Shown here: piece after piece, positions 20,519 through 31,670 of the stretch | Position numbering within the stretch: position 1 is the stretch's first letter | How the letters are laid out: every line of letters begins with the position of its first letter | Assembly: GCA_963969345.1 (NCBI GenBank) | Contig: OZ017769.1 | Location: 682,001-746,000, forward strand | DNA: 64,000 nucleotides | From: Turbatrix aceti | Lineage: Eukaryota > Nematoda > Chromadorea > Rhabditida > Panagrolaimidae | Direction of reading: 5' to 3' | Notes under the pieces: model-generated | What the model was told of the DNA's origin: nothing | The model's database searches: none | What the model saw: only the letters and a program-made list of their open reading frames with translations | Made by a program: the position numbers and the translations under genes

Positions 20519-22826
20519 ACACTACGGGATCAGAAGATGAAGAGCGACTGATTGTCGACATTTTCAAGGGCTACAACCAACTCGTCAGACCTGCTCAAAA
20601 CCTTACGGGCAATCCCATTTCTATCTCATTCTCACTTGCGCTGGTTTTACTTATTAACGTAGATGAAAAAAATCAGATTATGCAGACTAATGTCTGGCCA
20701 ACTATGGTGAGTTCAAAAAAATGTGCATGGCTGAAAAAATTGTAGAAAAAAACTGGAAGCGCGCTAAAACAATGATCATAATTACAAAAAAATATGTAGG
20801 AAAACAAAAAAGACGCGCGTCTAAAAAGAAAAAATAAGGAAAGAGAAAAAAAACTGAAACAAAAAAAGTCACGGAACATAGATACTTTACCGTACACTTC
20901 TTGCATGGTCTCAAGACAAAAAACTGTTTTCGTCTTGAGACAATGCAAAATAATGGCTTTTGTTTTATATTAGGTTCAGATTTCTTAGGATCTATTCTGA
21001 CAACAAACCTTTTGTGTTTTTTTCAGCGATGGATGGACTATCAACTCCAATGGTCCCCCCGAGATTACGGTAACATCAAAACAATTCGCGTACCACCAGA
21101 CAAAGTCTGGCTACCCGACATTGTTCTCTTCAACAACGCAGATGGCAACTACGAAGTCTCATTCTACTCCAACGTCGTCGTCGAGCATACAGGTGAGATG
21201 CTGTGGGTGCCGCCGGCGATCTACAAGTCGTCGTGCACCATCGACGTCGAATACTTTCCCTTTGACGAGCAGACTTGCGCCATGATATTTGGATCGTGGA
21301 CATTTAATCAAGACGAGGTTACGATCAAGTACCTCATGGGAAAGAGGCAGGTCGAGTTGAACGACTACTCACCGAGTGGAATCTGGGACGTCATGGAAGT
21401 GCCGGGCGAGTTGATTCAACGAAAATCCAAAATTGCCTATCAGATAAGAATCAGGAGAAAAACCCTATTTTATACCGTAATCCTCATCATTCCAACCGTT
21501 CTCATGGCTTTCCTCTCCATGATGGTTTTTTACCTCCCGGCAGAAGCGAGTGAGAAAATCACACTCGCAATCTCCATCTTGCTGGCCCTGGTCGTGTTTC
21601 TCCTGCTGGTATCCAAGATTCTGCCTCCGACAAGCTCGACTATCCCCCTCATGGCCAAGTACCTGCTCATGACCTTTGTCATGAACATCATCACCATCAT
21701 GGTTACGGTCATCATTATCAATGTATACTTCCGAGGTCCGACGACGCATTCCATGCCTCCGTGGGTCAAATCAGTTTTCCTACACTACCTGCCGCTTTTT
21801 CTGGTCATGAGACGCCCCATAGACACGGAGCACAAATTGAAGAGAAAAACTGCAAAGGCAAAAGAAAGAACAACTTCGCAGGAGGGACCCTACGTGCCCG
21901 GAGAGTACATCGAGATGACCGAAGCTAAAGTAATTTTTGTGTACTTCAAAAAATTTTAAATCTCAAATTTAAATTTTCCAGGTACATATCCACCACCCTC
22001 AATGCTCCCTAAATCGCCAACGCCGAAACAGGGCACCAGGGACTCCTACAACGAAAACAAATGCAAATACGATGGAACTTCCAGATTCAGGTCTCGCGTT
22101 GTCTGCATCACTCTTGACGCCACCAAACGGCTCGCTGGATTCCAATAGACCAGTGAATCTTGGTAGACAGGAAAGATTTCCATCCTGTCACAACCTGGCT
22201 GACAACCTGGATACGTTGTTGACGGAAGAGGCCATCAAGGCTATGGATGCCGTTGAGTACATAACAGAGCATCTACGGAAGGATAATCAATACAAAAGGG
22301 TGGGTCTTTGTTGCTTTTTGTAGGCCATGTTGTTAGCAATCCGACCAAGGGTGTCAACGGGCCGAATTTTTGGGGCCCAGGCCCAGCCCGGCCGGGCCGA
22401 TTGACACCCTTGAATCCGATTATGTATTTCTGGATGGTTTTCCAAATCGAAGTACAAAATCAAAGTAACATATTTTTTTTTGCACCGTTGTTACTTTGAG
22501 ATCGTTTTCTAAATAAATACATTTTTTATTAGCACGGGCTAAAAAATTCAGAGTCGAAAAAAAATGTGAAAACGCTTTTTTTTATTAAAAAAAGTTGGAA
22601 TTTGAACGTAAACCAATTTTTTCCTTCTCCACAATTGCAGATCCGCGAAGAATGGAAATACGTCTCCATGGTAATCGACCGTCTCCTACTGTACATCTTC
22701 TTTGCCGTGACCGTCGGCGGCACGTGTGGAATCTTCTTCTCCGCGCCCAACGTCTTCGAGTACGTCGACCAAACCGCGGTCATCGAACAACTCAAAAAGA
22801 TCGCCGAGGCGGAAATGATAGTCTAG
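20519..22826 (+). CDS. Nicotinic acetylcholine receptor non-alpha subunit (UNC-29 group), gene 3, first exon unresolved
   Basis: Exons 20519-20706, 21027-21929, 21982-22299 and 22641-22826 encode about 530 residues from the start of the mature extracellular domain (DTTGSEDEERLIVDIFKGYN) to the end of M4. The Cys-loop is CTIDVEYFPFDEQTC; loop C has no Cys pair, so this is a non-alpha subunit. The M1-M3 block ([54 protein letters not shown]) is of the UNC-29 class. The cytoplasmic loop has the HIHHPQCSLNRQ segment in exon 4, which fixes the frame there. Exon 20519 begins with two bases of a split codon and has no in-frame Met or signal peptide, so a further 5' exon is required. None is visible between gene 2's stop and 20519; the phase fits either candidate signal exon at 16594 or 17283. 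It ends 86 bases from the erlectin stop, tail to tail. Confidence 0.9.
20901..20948. repeat. Hairpin in intron of receptor gene 3
   Basis: The arms TTGCA..GTCTCAAGAC and GTCTTGAGAC..TGCAA with a short A/T loop form a nearly perfect 48-base stem-loop inside the 320-bp intron 20707-21026. It may be a tiny transposon relic or a structured intron element. Confidence 0.75.
22346..22412. mobile_element. 67-bp hAT-like micro-MITE in receptor gene 3 intron
   Basis: Inverted ends CAAGGGTGTCAA at both sides enclose a GC-rich core (GGGCCCAGGCCCAGCCCGG). Eight-base direct repeats flank it: AATCCGAC (22338-22345) and AATCCGAT (22413-22420). CA-GGGTGTCAA ends and an 8-bp target duplication are hAT hallmarks. 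It lies in the intron 22300-22640. Confidence 0.75.
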
Positions 22827-22912
22827 CACATCCCTCCGGCATCAAACAAACACGAAGGCATAGTAATTTAATAAATAACCGACCCGAGTGTATGCAGACA
22901 ACTTTTTTTCTA

Positions 22913-25020
22913 TTACAACTCTGTGTGCTGTACTTCACGACGCTGCTGTTGGTGGTTTTGGTTTTTCTTATCCTTTTCCTTGGACGCCTTCGTGCTGACG
23001 TAACCCTTTCGTCTGAGTTCCTGTTCGATGAGCTCCGCGAGGTTGCTGTCTTCGAACTGTGTCTCCTCGACATCCATTCGGAAGGTCATGATGAGGCCGA
23101 AGACGTCGAGCATCTGGAGGCCTTCACAGAGGAGCAGAGATTCGAGGGTCACGACGTAGCGGCAGGTTGAGGGCTCGGTAAGGGTGAGGAGCACGATGCT
23201 GGGCAACTCGTTGGAGAGAGGAGTTCGGCAACGGAGACGAACTTCGACCGCGCTGGAAACAAAAAAATTATAAAAAAATATTCAAAGGTCCTGACGCGAA
23301 AGTAGTTTTTTTTCCTTTTCAGACAGTTTGTAGGAAGGAAACTTCAACGTACCGTTCACCCTGAATTTTATCACAGTAATCACCGTTGCCGTAATAGTTG
23401 CTGACCTGTACGACTTCTTCGTTCTCCCGGATGACGGCCTGGGCTTTGTTCTTGACAAACCAGGAAGTGTGACTCATGGCGTCAAATTCACCCAACACGA
23501 TTTCGGAATCCCGTTTCCCATTTGTAGCGTGAAACTGGGTGACCTTGTTCTTGTAGCAGACCTCGTACTTCCAGTAGCCCTGGCCTCCAATGAAGCAGGA
23601 TTTGCCGGTCCAGAAGTCGAGAATAAGCCGTAGGTCATCGTCGGTCAGAGCGTCCATGCCCCGTCGTCGACGAACAATGCGCAGGGCGCGCAGCGCGTGT
23701 TCGTTGCCTTCTTCTTCGTCGTCGTCCTCCTCGTGTGATCCAGCATCGTCTCCCTCGTCGTCGTCGCCGAGGACAATCTTGTTGAACGCAGAAGACGAAT
23801 ACGGGGAGGTCGAATGATCCGATGCGGCGCTGAATTGATCGAGGGAATCGACAAAGACCTGGCGTTCGAGATCGGCGAGCGCAGAGGGCTTTGGCGTGGG
23901 CTGGGAGACGCCGGCGTAGCAGGTGATCTCGTTCTCCGGCTTGATTGGCGACTGGAAGGAGGGGTGGCGGCAGAGAATGTTCGTCAATACAATAATCTCA
24001 TAGGTGCAGGTGCTGATTTCGGTTACAGAGTGGATTACGTGACTTGAAAGCTGAAATTGAAGAAATATACGATGAAGTTTGAAAAACAGTAAAAATAACA
24101 AAATCGTGGCAAAAAACGTTACTTTAATCCAGAAAATTGTTCCGAAGTAACAAAATAGTGGAAAAACTTCAATTTGGAAAGCTAGCCAGAAATAACAAAA
24201 TAGCAAAGAAAGGTTACTCTGATTCAAAAAACCGCAGCCATAAAACAGAAAAAAATACATTACTTCATCTTGCACGGTTTCCATAAACTAAAAACTCACT
24301 TCATAGCACACGTATTGAACGGTCGTCTGCCGAGGCCTGTCCACAAGGTCACATGTTGTGCCTTGTTTGTAGGTCACCGGATAATAGGCGTATTCCAGGT
24401 TGTTTATGAGGACTTTCGGAGGATTTCTTGGGTCAAATTTCTTCGCTTCCTGTAAAACGCACAATTTTCGGAATACACACTTTCAGGTAAACACCAACCT
24501 CAAGCACTTGATCCTCTCTGTGGTGACCCAGGGTATACTCGATCCTATCCGCCGGATCCCTGCCCTGGTGATACTGGAGTACGTACCTGCCATGAGCGAT
24601 ATCGTAAGCCCAGTAGCCATTCGGAGCGTAGGTGGAAATCAGCCGATCCCGATGCAGAATTTGAATCAGCTCCGCGGGGTTCAGGCCTTTGTATTCCGTG
24701 ATTTTGTCGACTTTCTAAACCAACAAAAAATAAATTTATACTCCAAACACAAAACAAACCTGATCTTCCTCATTTGGAGGCAGCACACACTCATAATTCT
24801 CGTCGTTGCTCGTCTTCATGGCTACGACACGCTCCGGTGCGTCGGCTTTGAGCCGTGCAATCTCTTCGATGGGTGCATCAACGTGAAGCTTGTACACGAC
24901 ATGGTAGTGAACCAGGTCTGTGAGATAGCTTGCGTCAAACTGATTTGTCAGGCAGATATTGTTCAGCGCGAGCAAGCATGACACTGCCAGACCCAGCGAC
25001 GAAGGATATGACGACGGCAT
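22913..25020 (-). CDS. Erlectin (XTP3-B/OS-9 family ER lectin)
   Basis: Exons 24760-25020, 24499-24714, 24300-24449, 23353-24050 and 22913-23252 encode 554 residues. Erlectin binds high-mannose glycans in the ER lumen and hands misfolded glycoproteins to ER-associated degradation. The N-terminus is a hydrophobic signal peptide. The first MRH domain (about 77-208) has YECVLPP, HGRYVLQYHQG and GTTCDLVDRPRQTTVQYVC. The sequence VTEISTCTYEIIVLTNILC follows. The second MRH domain (about 355-460) has YWKYEVCY, VTQFHATNG, YYGNGDYCD and, only after splicing, GERAVEVRLRC. An acidic linker (GDDDEGDDAG...) separates them. Two MRH domains point to erlectin rather than OS-9. The C-terminus is Gln/Lys-rich and ends VQHTEL; HTEL is close to an ER-retrieval signal. 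Intron donors are GTTTGT, GTTGGT, GTGAGT and GTACGT. Confidence 0.92.
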
Positions 25021-25258
25021 CTGGAGAGACAAAAGCGTCGAAGAAAAACAAACACTGAAAAAAGGCCAGGAAAGTCGACGTAGCCTTGACAAAAAATCTC
25101 CAAATGGTGAAAAACGTGGAAACCATAGAATTGTTGTTCGCAGGTTGCGTGCAGCAATCAGAAATTTTATTTTGGCAAAATGTGCGTAACACAAACGCTT
25201 TTTTTAATTAATTTTCCTTGTTTTTTGTTCTTTTCCAGTGCCACGCGCTCCTTTCACC

Positions 25259-25829
25259 ATGGCGTTTATGTTTCCAATCCACATTCCGCAGTACCCGCAC
25301 CTCGATGCCATGCTCAGGCCATCGCGACTTGCTCGGCGTCAGGGCACGGACCACAAGGAAGAAAAATACGTCCCAAATTCGACATTTGTGAGTTTTTTTT
25401 ATTTTTTTCTATTTTTGAGCACCAAAAAATTTTTTTCAGAACGTAGATCCCAGTCAGTCCTGGGTTCCCCGGGAACGACGTCGACTTTCAGCCGATAATT
25501 TCGACCCGTCGGTTCGAACGAGTACGATACTGCGAGAAATTCGAATTTCCGATCAGAGCGAAGAAGAATCCGTTGATGTCGAAGAAGGAGGCGCTGCGGT
25601 TGCCGCTGCTGCGATTGCTGCAGCTGCCGCCGCGTCAGCTACAGTTGTGGCTGCTGCAGCGCCGGCGGTGGCGGCAGAAGAGCCGGTCGCTGACGGAGTG
25701 CCGGATCCCACTGAGGAGCACTACGAAGACGAGATGAGCATTGGCTCCGACGAATCCATCAACAACGAATTTCCTGAGGAAGTTGAGGAGGAAGAAGTCG
25801 AAGATTCTGAAGAGGATAACGCTGTTTGA
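25259..25829 (+). CDS. Unrecognised small acidic protein with poly-Ala tract
   Basis: Exons 25259-25387 and 25440-25829 encode 172 residues. I do not recognise the family. The N-terminus MAFMFPIHIPQYPHLDAML and the basic middle (SWVPRERRRLSADNFDP) look like constrained sequence. A run of about 30 mostly Ala/Val residues follows, then a very acidic tail. There is a lone acceptor TTTTCCAG 20 bases before the ATG, with no obvious upstream exon, which suggests SL trans-splicing. The start ATG has a good context (CACCATGG). It is divergent from erlectin, with 238 bp between the two start codons, so the promoters may overlap. Spliced frame and phase are clean, so I think it is a real gene; its function is unknown. 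Confidence 0.65.
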
Positions 25830-26128
25830 ATCGTATTTTTGGTTTTTGTGTATAAATTTGTCGTTTTGTTTGATTTTTTGTTAAAATGCGGTTTTTTGAC
25901 CGTTGGAAACATTACTTTTTAGTAGGCCCTTGCCATTCTCAAGCCTTTGTTGTACTCCATTTTTGCTCGTATTTGTTCTTTTGACAGTTTCTTTGAATCA
26001 ACTTTTATTCCAAAAATTTTAACATTTTTTTCGCGTTTTTCTTTGACCAACTTTTTACGTGCCTTCCGGGTCGTTGGGAATTATGCACGATATTTGATTG
26101 GTAAGCTGACGTTTTTTTAAGCCTTCAA

Positions 26129-27897
26129 ATGGCTGTCGAAACTGACACCCTGCCAGACGAGCCTCCCAAGCCCCGCCAGGTAACCGTCCACTGGGCTGAC
26201 AACTTTGGCTTTAAAATCGACGATCGTGAAGATGACGATGATTACAGCGAGTATGAAGACGCCGCGGATGAGCTGGAGGAAGAAAGTGGAGATTTTACGA
26301 AAAAGTTGAATGCTGTGCGACTCAGCTACCCACAGGTTTGTTCTCAAAAAAAAACTTGAAATGGTTCTTACTTTCTTTTTTAGCCAAACAAACAGAACAC
26401 GCCGGCGTTTTCGTATTCCAAGGGCTTCACCGCAGAGGCCCAAATCCAGGCGCATCTGGACTCTGCTGGCGACAAGAAAATCGCCCGACGCAAGGATCGC
26501 GCAGACCGGGCTACGGTTGAGCAGGTCATGGATCCGCGAACGCGTCTCGTCCTCTTTCGCCTACTTCAGCGCGGTGTGTTGGACACGATTGAGGGTTGCA
26601 TTTCGACGGGCAAGGAAGCCAACGTCTATCACGCTATTTCGAAGGATGGAGATTCACTCGCTATCAAGATCTACAAGACATCCATCCTGTCGTTCAAGGA
26701 TCGAGATCGCTACGTGACAGGTGAATTTCGTTACCGTAACGGCTATGCCCGGCACAATCCCAGAAAAATGGTCGCTACATGGGCGGAGAAGGAAATGCGA
26801 AACCTCCTTCGCATGCACGAAGCTGGATTACGTGTTCCCAAACCCCAGATCCTGAAAAGCCACGTCTTGGTCATGGATTTCATTGGAAAAGATGGCTGGC
26901 CAGCGCCCTTGCTGAAGAACTTCGAAGGCATCGTCGAGGCGACCGAAGACTCCGGAGCGCTCTCTGAATCGCTTTACCTGGACTGCGTGGCCATGATGAG
27001 GAAGCTCTACCGAAAATGTCGACTTGTTCATGCAGGTTTGTTTTTACTTTTATTATATTTTTCATTTATTATATTTTTCATTTTCGGCTGTTTTTCATTT
27101 TCTGATATTTTTCATTTTCGGCGTGAATTTCGATCCGCTTTGGGGTACTTTATTACACCAATTTATTCCAGACTTGTCTGAATACAACATGATCGTTCAC
27201 GAAAACAAGCTATACATCATCGACGTCTCGCAATCGGTCGAGCACGACCACCCAAATTCGCTAACCTTCCTTCGATCTGACATCTCCAACGTCAGCAAAT
27301 TTTTCAAGGATCATGGAGTGGCGGTGCTTACGATGCAGCGCCTCTTCGAGTACATCGTTGACCCCACCATCGGCGAGACTGAAGCTGAACGAATCCTGGT
27401 CGAAGAACGCCAAACAACCGAGCTCCAAGCCGATGCCCTCTTCATGAATGCCTACATCCCGCACAAACTCGACAAAATTGAGCACTTTGAACGAGATTTT
27501 GCTACCGAAAATGCCGGCGAAGAAGTCAATAACCCATTTCAAAAAGTTATTAGCAAAGTTATCAATAAAGGTCAGTTTTTTTCTATCTATGAATCTCAAA
27601 TTCGCGAAACTTCAATATTTAGACGAACAAAGTGAAGACGAGGATGAAGAAGAAGAAGACGACGATTCTGATACTGATTCTTCGTCCGTCGCAAGCGACA
27701 ACCCGGAAAAGGCCGAGCTGGAGGCGGAAAAAGAGCGCCGACGCCTGCTCTACAACAGAGATCGTGCAGAATCTCCAACGACTCGGAATGCGCGTAAAAA
27801 GTTGGTCAAAGAAGAGAAACGCGAAAAACGAAAGGTCAAGATACCAAAGCACGTCAAAAAGCGTCAAGAAAAGGTCAAGCAACGAAATCGTCGTTGA
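26129..27897 (+). CDS. riok-1: RIO-type serine/threonine kinase 1
   Basis: Exons 26129-26335, 26384-27035, 27172-27570 and 27623-27897 encode 510 residues, close to animal RIOK1. RIOK1 is an atypical kinase/ATPase needed for late cytoplasmic maturation of pre-40S ribosomes. The nucleotide loop is STGKEANVYHA (about 143-153) with the catalytic Lys in LAIKIYK (about 164). The spliced HADLSEYN gives the catalytic Asp (about 287), and IIDVSQSVEHDHP the metal-binding Asp (about 304). The acidic N-terminus and the Lys-rich C-terminus after a Ser/Asp stretch match RIOK1 rather than RIOK2. Introns 1 and 2 use GTTTGT donors. A TTTTTTTAAG acceptor-like site 8 bases before the ATG may be a trans-splice site. 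Confidence 0.95.
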
Positions 27898-28629
27898 AAA
27901 AATTTCCTTTTCTGCCTTTGGAATTCTGTAACCTGGCCACAATTCGGTGGTTGTTACGGTATTTTTGTTGATTTTTTTATATAAAATGTTAAAATTTTTG
28001 GAATAAAAGTTGATTCAAAGAGGCGTGAAAATGTCAAAAGAACAAAAACGAACCAAATGTCATTCAAAAAACGTAAATAACGAACGAAAGAAGGGAAAAT
28101 AGGCCGATCCGGGTACGATAAAATTGAATGGGAACAATGCTAAAATTTGTTGCTTTGATTACGGTGCCATTGTAACACCTTTCTTTTTGTATCACCTTTC
28201 ATGCGCGCAACCTGCGGAACTGTCAACGGGTGGGTCAATGCTTTTGTTACACGTTCTTTTTTTCCTTTCTTACGACTAGGAGCCTGCCTGCAGCCGAATC
28301 GTTTCCAGAGCAAATCCATCTGGACCCATGTTGACAGACTGAGTCAATGGAGCGGTGTTGCGCGTCTCCTCCCAGCTTCGGGAAGGTGAATTGCACTGCG
28401 TGCTTTGCCTGACTTGGGATGATAGCATTGCATTATTCCTACTTTTTTTCTTGTTCTCCCCACGGAAAACTGCAATAGCACGTGTGCGCGTCTCTGACGC
28501 TGCGGAGCGAGCCAAGAGTGTGCGTGTGTCTCGTCTACGTCCTCTTTGAAGTTGTCTGATCTCAATTCAACAATCGTGTGTCGTTGTAGGAGAAAGCCAC
28601 CAAGAACGGCCGTCGACGGTCGCCACCGC
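27898..28629. other. Intergenic between riok-1 and OCRL homologue
   Basis: It contains the riok-1 3' end (AATAAA-like AGGAATAAAAG region near 28001) and the upstream region of the next gene. An acceptor CGTTGTAG at 28582-28589, 40 bases before the OCRL ATG, may be a trans-splice site or may follow an upstream exon that I could not identify. Confidence 0.4.
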
Positions 28630-31600
28630 ATGGCTACGTTCTACGGTCGAGGTCTGGGCGATGACCCTGCTGCTGTTTCTCCGAATGGCAAGGTGGGGGC
28701 ATCTGGCTACGACGAGCAATCCGTCGAGGACATGCTTGTTGACTACCAGGATAGGTATGTCTTAAAAAACCCATACACATGTTTTTCTTCAAAATGAACT
28801 TTTTTGCAGATTTTGCACATTTGCGGATGCCAAAATTTTTATAACAACATTCAACGTCAACGGAAAAGCTCCTCCAGACTACCTTCATAACTGGTTGGTC
28901 TTTGACACGGAATATCTGCCAGATTTCGTTGCCGTCGGACTCCAGGAAATGGATCTCGCACTCGGCACCTATGTCACCGACAGTTCTGCCCGCGAAGAGC
29001 ATTGGATGTTTGTGCTTAGAAAAAATCTCCCTACGGAGTACGTGATGGTAAGTTAGCTTGATTGGACGTAGGTGAAGGAAAAAACGAAAATATGGGAAGC
29101 ATTTGTTTATTCAGAGTTTATTTTTTGTTCCGTAAAAAGCACGAGACCGACAAATGTTTGAATTGCTCTGTTTGGAATTCACTGAAAGTCAATTGGGGAC
29201 TGTATTTTGAATCAAATCAAAATTTTTGATTCGGAAAAACCTAAAACAGCATTACACAGTTAAAAGAATACGATTTTCAATACGAAAATAGTAATCACCG
29301 TAGAGAAAGGCATTTCTCAACACGAAAAGTGCGTTTTCGCAGTAAGATTTTGTTACTCGATTACTGTATTTCCTGTTCAGAGTTGTGTCCATTTACTTTT
29401 CCAAAATTTTATTTTTCTTTCCAGGTAGACTCGGTACGCCTGGTGGGTATCTTTCTCGTCGTCTTTCACCGCAAAGACTCCAGAATTCCCCGGCCTACGA
29501 CGTCGTATACAGCCTTTGTCGCGACCGGCTTTCTCCGCTTTGGCAACAAAGGTGGCGTCGGAATTAGCTTGAACATTCACAATACCTCGGTATGCTTCGT
29601 GAACTGTCACCTCGCTGCCGGTAGCGAATTGGCCAGACGAAATCAGGATTTTCGCGAGATCTCACAGATGCGATTCGACAACGGTCGAGGCATCTACGAC
29701 CACGATGTGGTTTTTTGGTTCGGTGATCTTAATTATCGCCTGGATGGCCCACTTGCCTATGACGAAGTTGTGAGACTCATAGAAGCCGGTGATTACCTGA
29801 AACTTCTGCCAAAAGATCAACTCAGGATTCAGCAAGATCGACGTGATGCTTTTTATGGATTTGTCGAAGAAAGCGTTCTCTTTCGTCCAACGTACAAATA
29901 CGATACCGGTACTTCTAACTGGGATACGAGTGAGAAGAGACGGGTACCTGCGTGGTGTGACAGGATACTGCGGTGGTCCAAGGATGCAGATCACATCAAG
30001 GTCAACCAGATAGCTTACAATTCGGTTGACAGGGTTGTATTCAGCGATCACAAGCCGGTCAACGGGGAGTTTAACCTCGCAGCCAAGATTGTGGATGGCG
30101 TGAAGAGAATCAAGGTCTACGAAGAATTGCTACGGGAAAATGACAAGAAGGCCAACGATATGTTGCCTCAAATTGAGCTTTCGGCTACTGAGGTTGGTCT
30201 TCGCTTTGGGGCTTTTTATTTTCGCCTATGTTAGAGATTTCTAATTTTTGTACCGGGACCCTGAATTTTCACAGCGATGCCTCCAATTCAGTCTTCGGAA
30301 CTTCAATTTTTGTTTCTGAATTCAACCATTAATTTTCTTGTCGGATCTCCTAATTTTCGCTTTGAAACCTTTAATTTTCATTTTGGAAACCGATGATTAA
30401 AAAAACTTTTTATTGGCATCCTTAATTTTTACTGAAAACCTCCCAATTTTCATTTTGGAACCCAATCATCTATTTTCGCATCTGAATCCCTGCTTTTCCG
30501 TCCTGATTTTCATTTCAAGACCGAATTTTTTTTTTTATAAAAATGTGTGTCTATTTTTCAGTTCAACTTCGGTCTCATATACTACCGATCAGCGGCAATA
30601 CGTACCCTGACGATCAAAAACACCGGTCGAACAGGCACAAGCTTCTACTTTGCGCCAACGCATCAAACAGACGACATGCCAGAAAACTGGTTGACCGTAA
30701 CACCGAAATCCAGCTTCATTGCCAGGGGCTCCGAAGTACAGGTCACGCTACAGGTGCTGGTCGGTGACGCCGAAGCCCGGAAGATATCGGTCGCCGGAAG
30801 ATCGCATATCGATCTCATGTGCATTCTCATTATCAAACTCGACAAGGGCAGGGATTATTTTGTCGTCGTCGATGGCAAGTACCAGAGAAGTTGTTTTGGA
30901 TCATCGTTTTTGGATCTCAGACGCAGCGGGGCCAGGTTACCGAAGGATGACGATGATTTAATGTTTGACGTTAGTTTTTTTATTTTTCGGCCCAAAAAAC
31001 CGAATTAATTTTTTAGGCTAAACCAATAGCAGACGGTGACAGTCGGGTGCCAATACAGGTCTACTGGCTGGTCACTGCGCTCCGAAAAGTCGGTCTGACA
31101 GAAATCAAAAATGACTACACTTTTTCGGAGGATAAGATGACCAAGATCAGGGATGCCCTTGACAACGGCCGACCCCAGGATTTGGAATCGCAGAAGGGCT
31201 CTCACTGGAGCAGTATGCTCTACTCAGCGCTTCTCGTTCTCCTCAACTCCTTCCGTGACCCCATATTTCCTCGTTCGCTCGACGTTTATACCCTGATCGA
31301 CGATGCTGCCTGCTACGAAGCTATCCGCAAAATGGATGCCAGCAATCTACAAGTTATGGATTTTTTGCTCGACTTTTTCGTTGAAATGGCAGAACAAAAT
31401 GACGAATTCAAAAGTGAGTCAAACAATTTTTTTTATCCTTTTGTAAGAAGAACAAAAATTCCAGATGGGATCCAGCTGCTTGTAAACGTGCTCTTTCAAA
31501 CCGAAGACACGACTCCCGGAAATGACGAACGTCGAAGGCTCATAACTTTTTGCATCAACCTAAGACGACAAAATAAGAGTCGTCACTCAACTACGAGTCC

Positions 31601-31670
31601 GCAGATCACGCCACGCCCCCCTCCACCACCGCCCGTGCCACCACACAAGAGTGCACCTGGTAAGCTGTGA
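28630..31670 (+). CDS. ocrl-1: OCRL/INPP5B-type inositol polyphosphate 5-phosphatase with RhoGAP-like domain
   Basis: Exons 28630-28754, 28810-29047, 29425-30192, 30562-30969, 31017-31413 and 31465-31670 encode 713 residues. OCRL removes the 5-phosphate of PI(4,5)P2 on endosomal and Golgi membranes. The phosphatase domain (about 48-360) has TTFNVNGK, GLQEMD, WFGDLNYRL, the signature PAWCDRIL and SDHKPV. An ASH domain follows (about 378-510; FGLIYYRSAAIRTLTIKNTG), then a RhoGAP-like domain (about 515-690; IRDALDNGRP, LLVLLNSFRDPIFP) without an obvious arginine finger, as in OCRL. The C-terminus is Pro-rich. The vertebrate PH domain is not present in this model; an upstream exon could exist, because an acceptor precedes the ATG. 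The stop lies in GGTAAGCTGTGA, which contains a donor-like GTAAG, so an extra 3' exon is possible. Confidence 0.93.

Noticed and set aside
20347..20745. ATG at 20347 as the start of receptor gene 3
   Set aside because: The frame starts inside the inverted-repeat element, lacks a signal peptide, and the upstream residues resemble no receptor; the acceptor at 20516-20518 gives the proper exon start.
24400..24981. 193-codon plus-strand frame
   Set aside because: It is antisense to erlectin exons that carry the first MRH domain.
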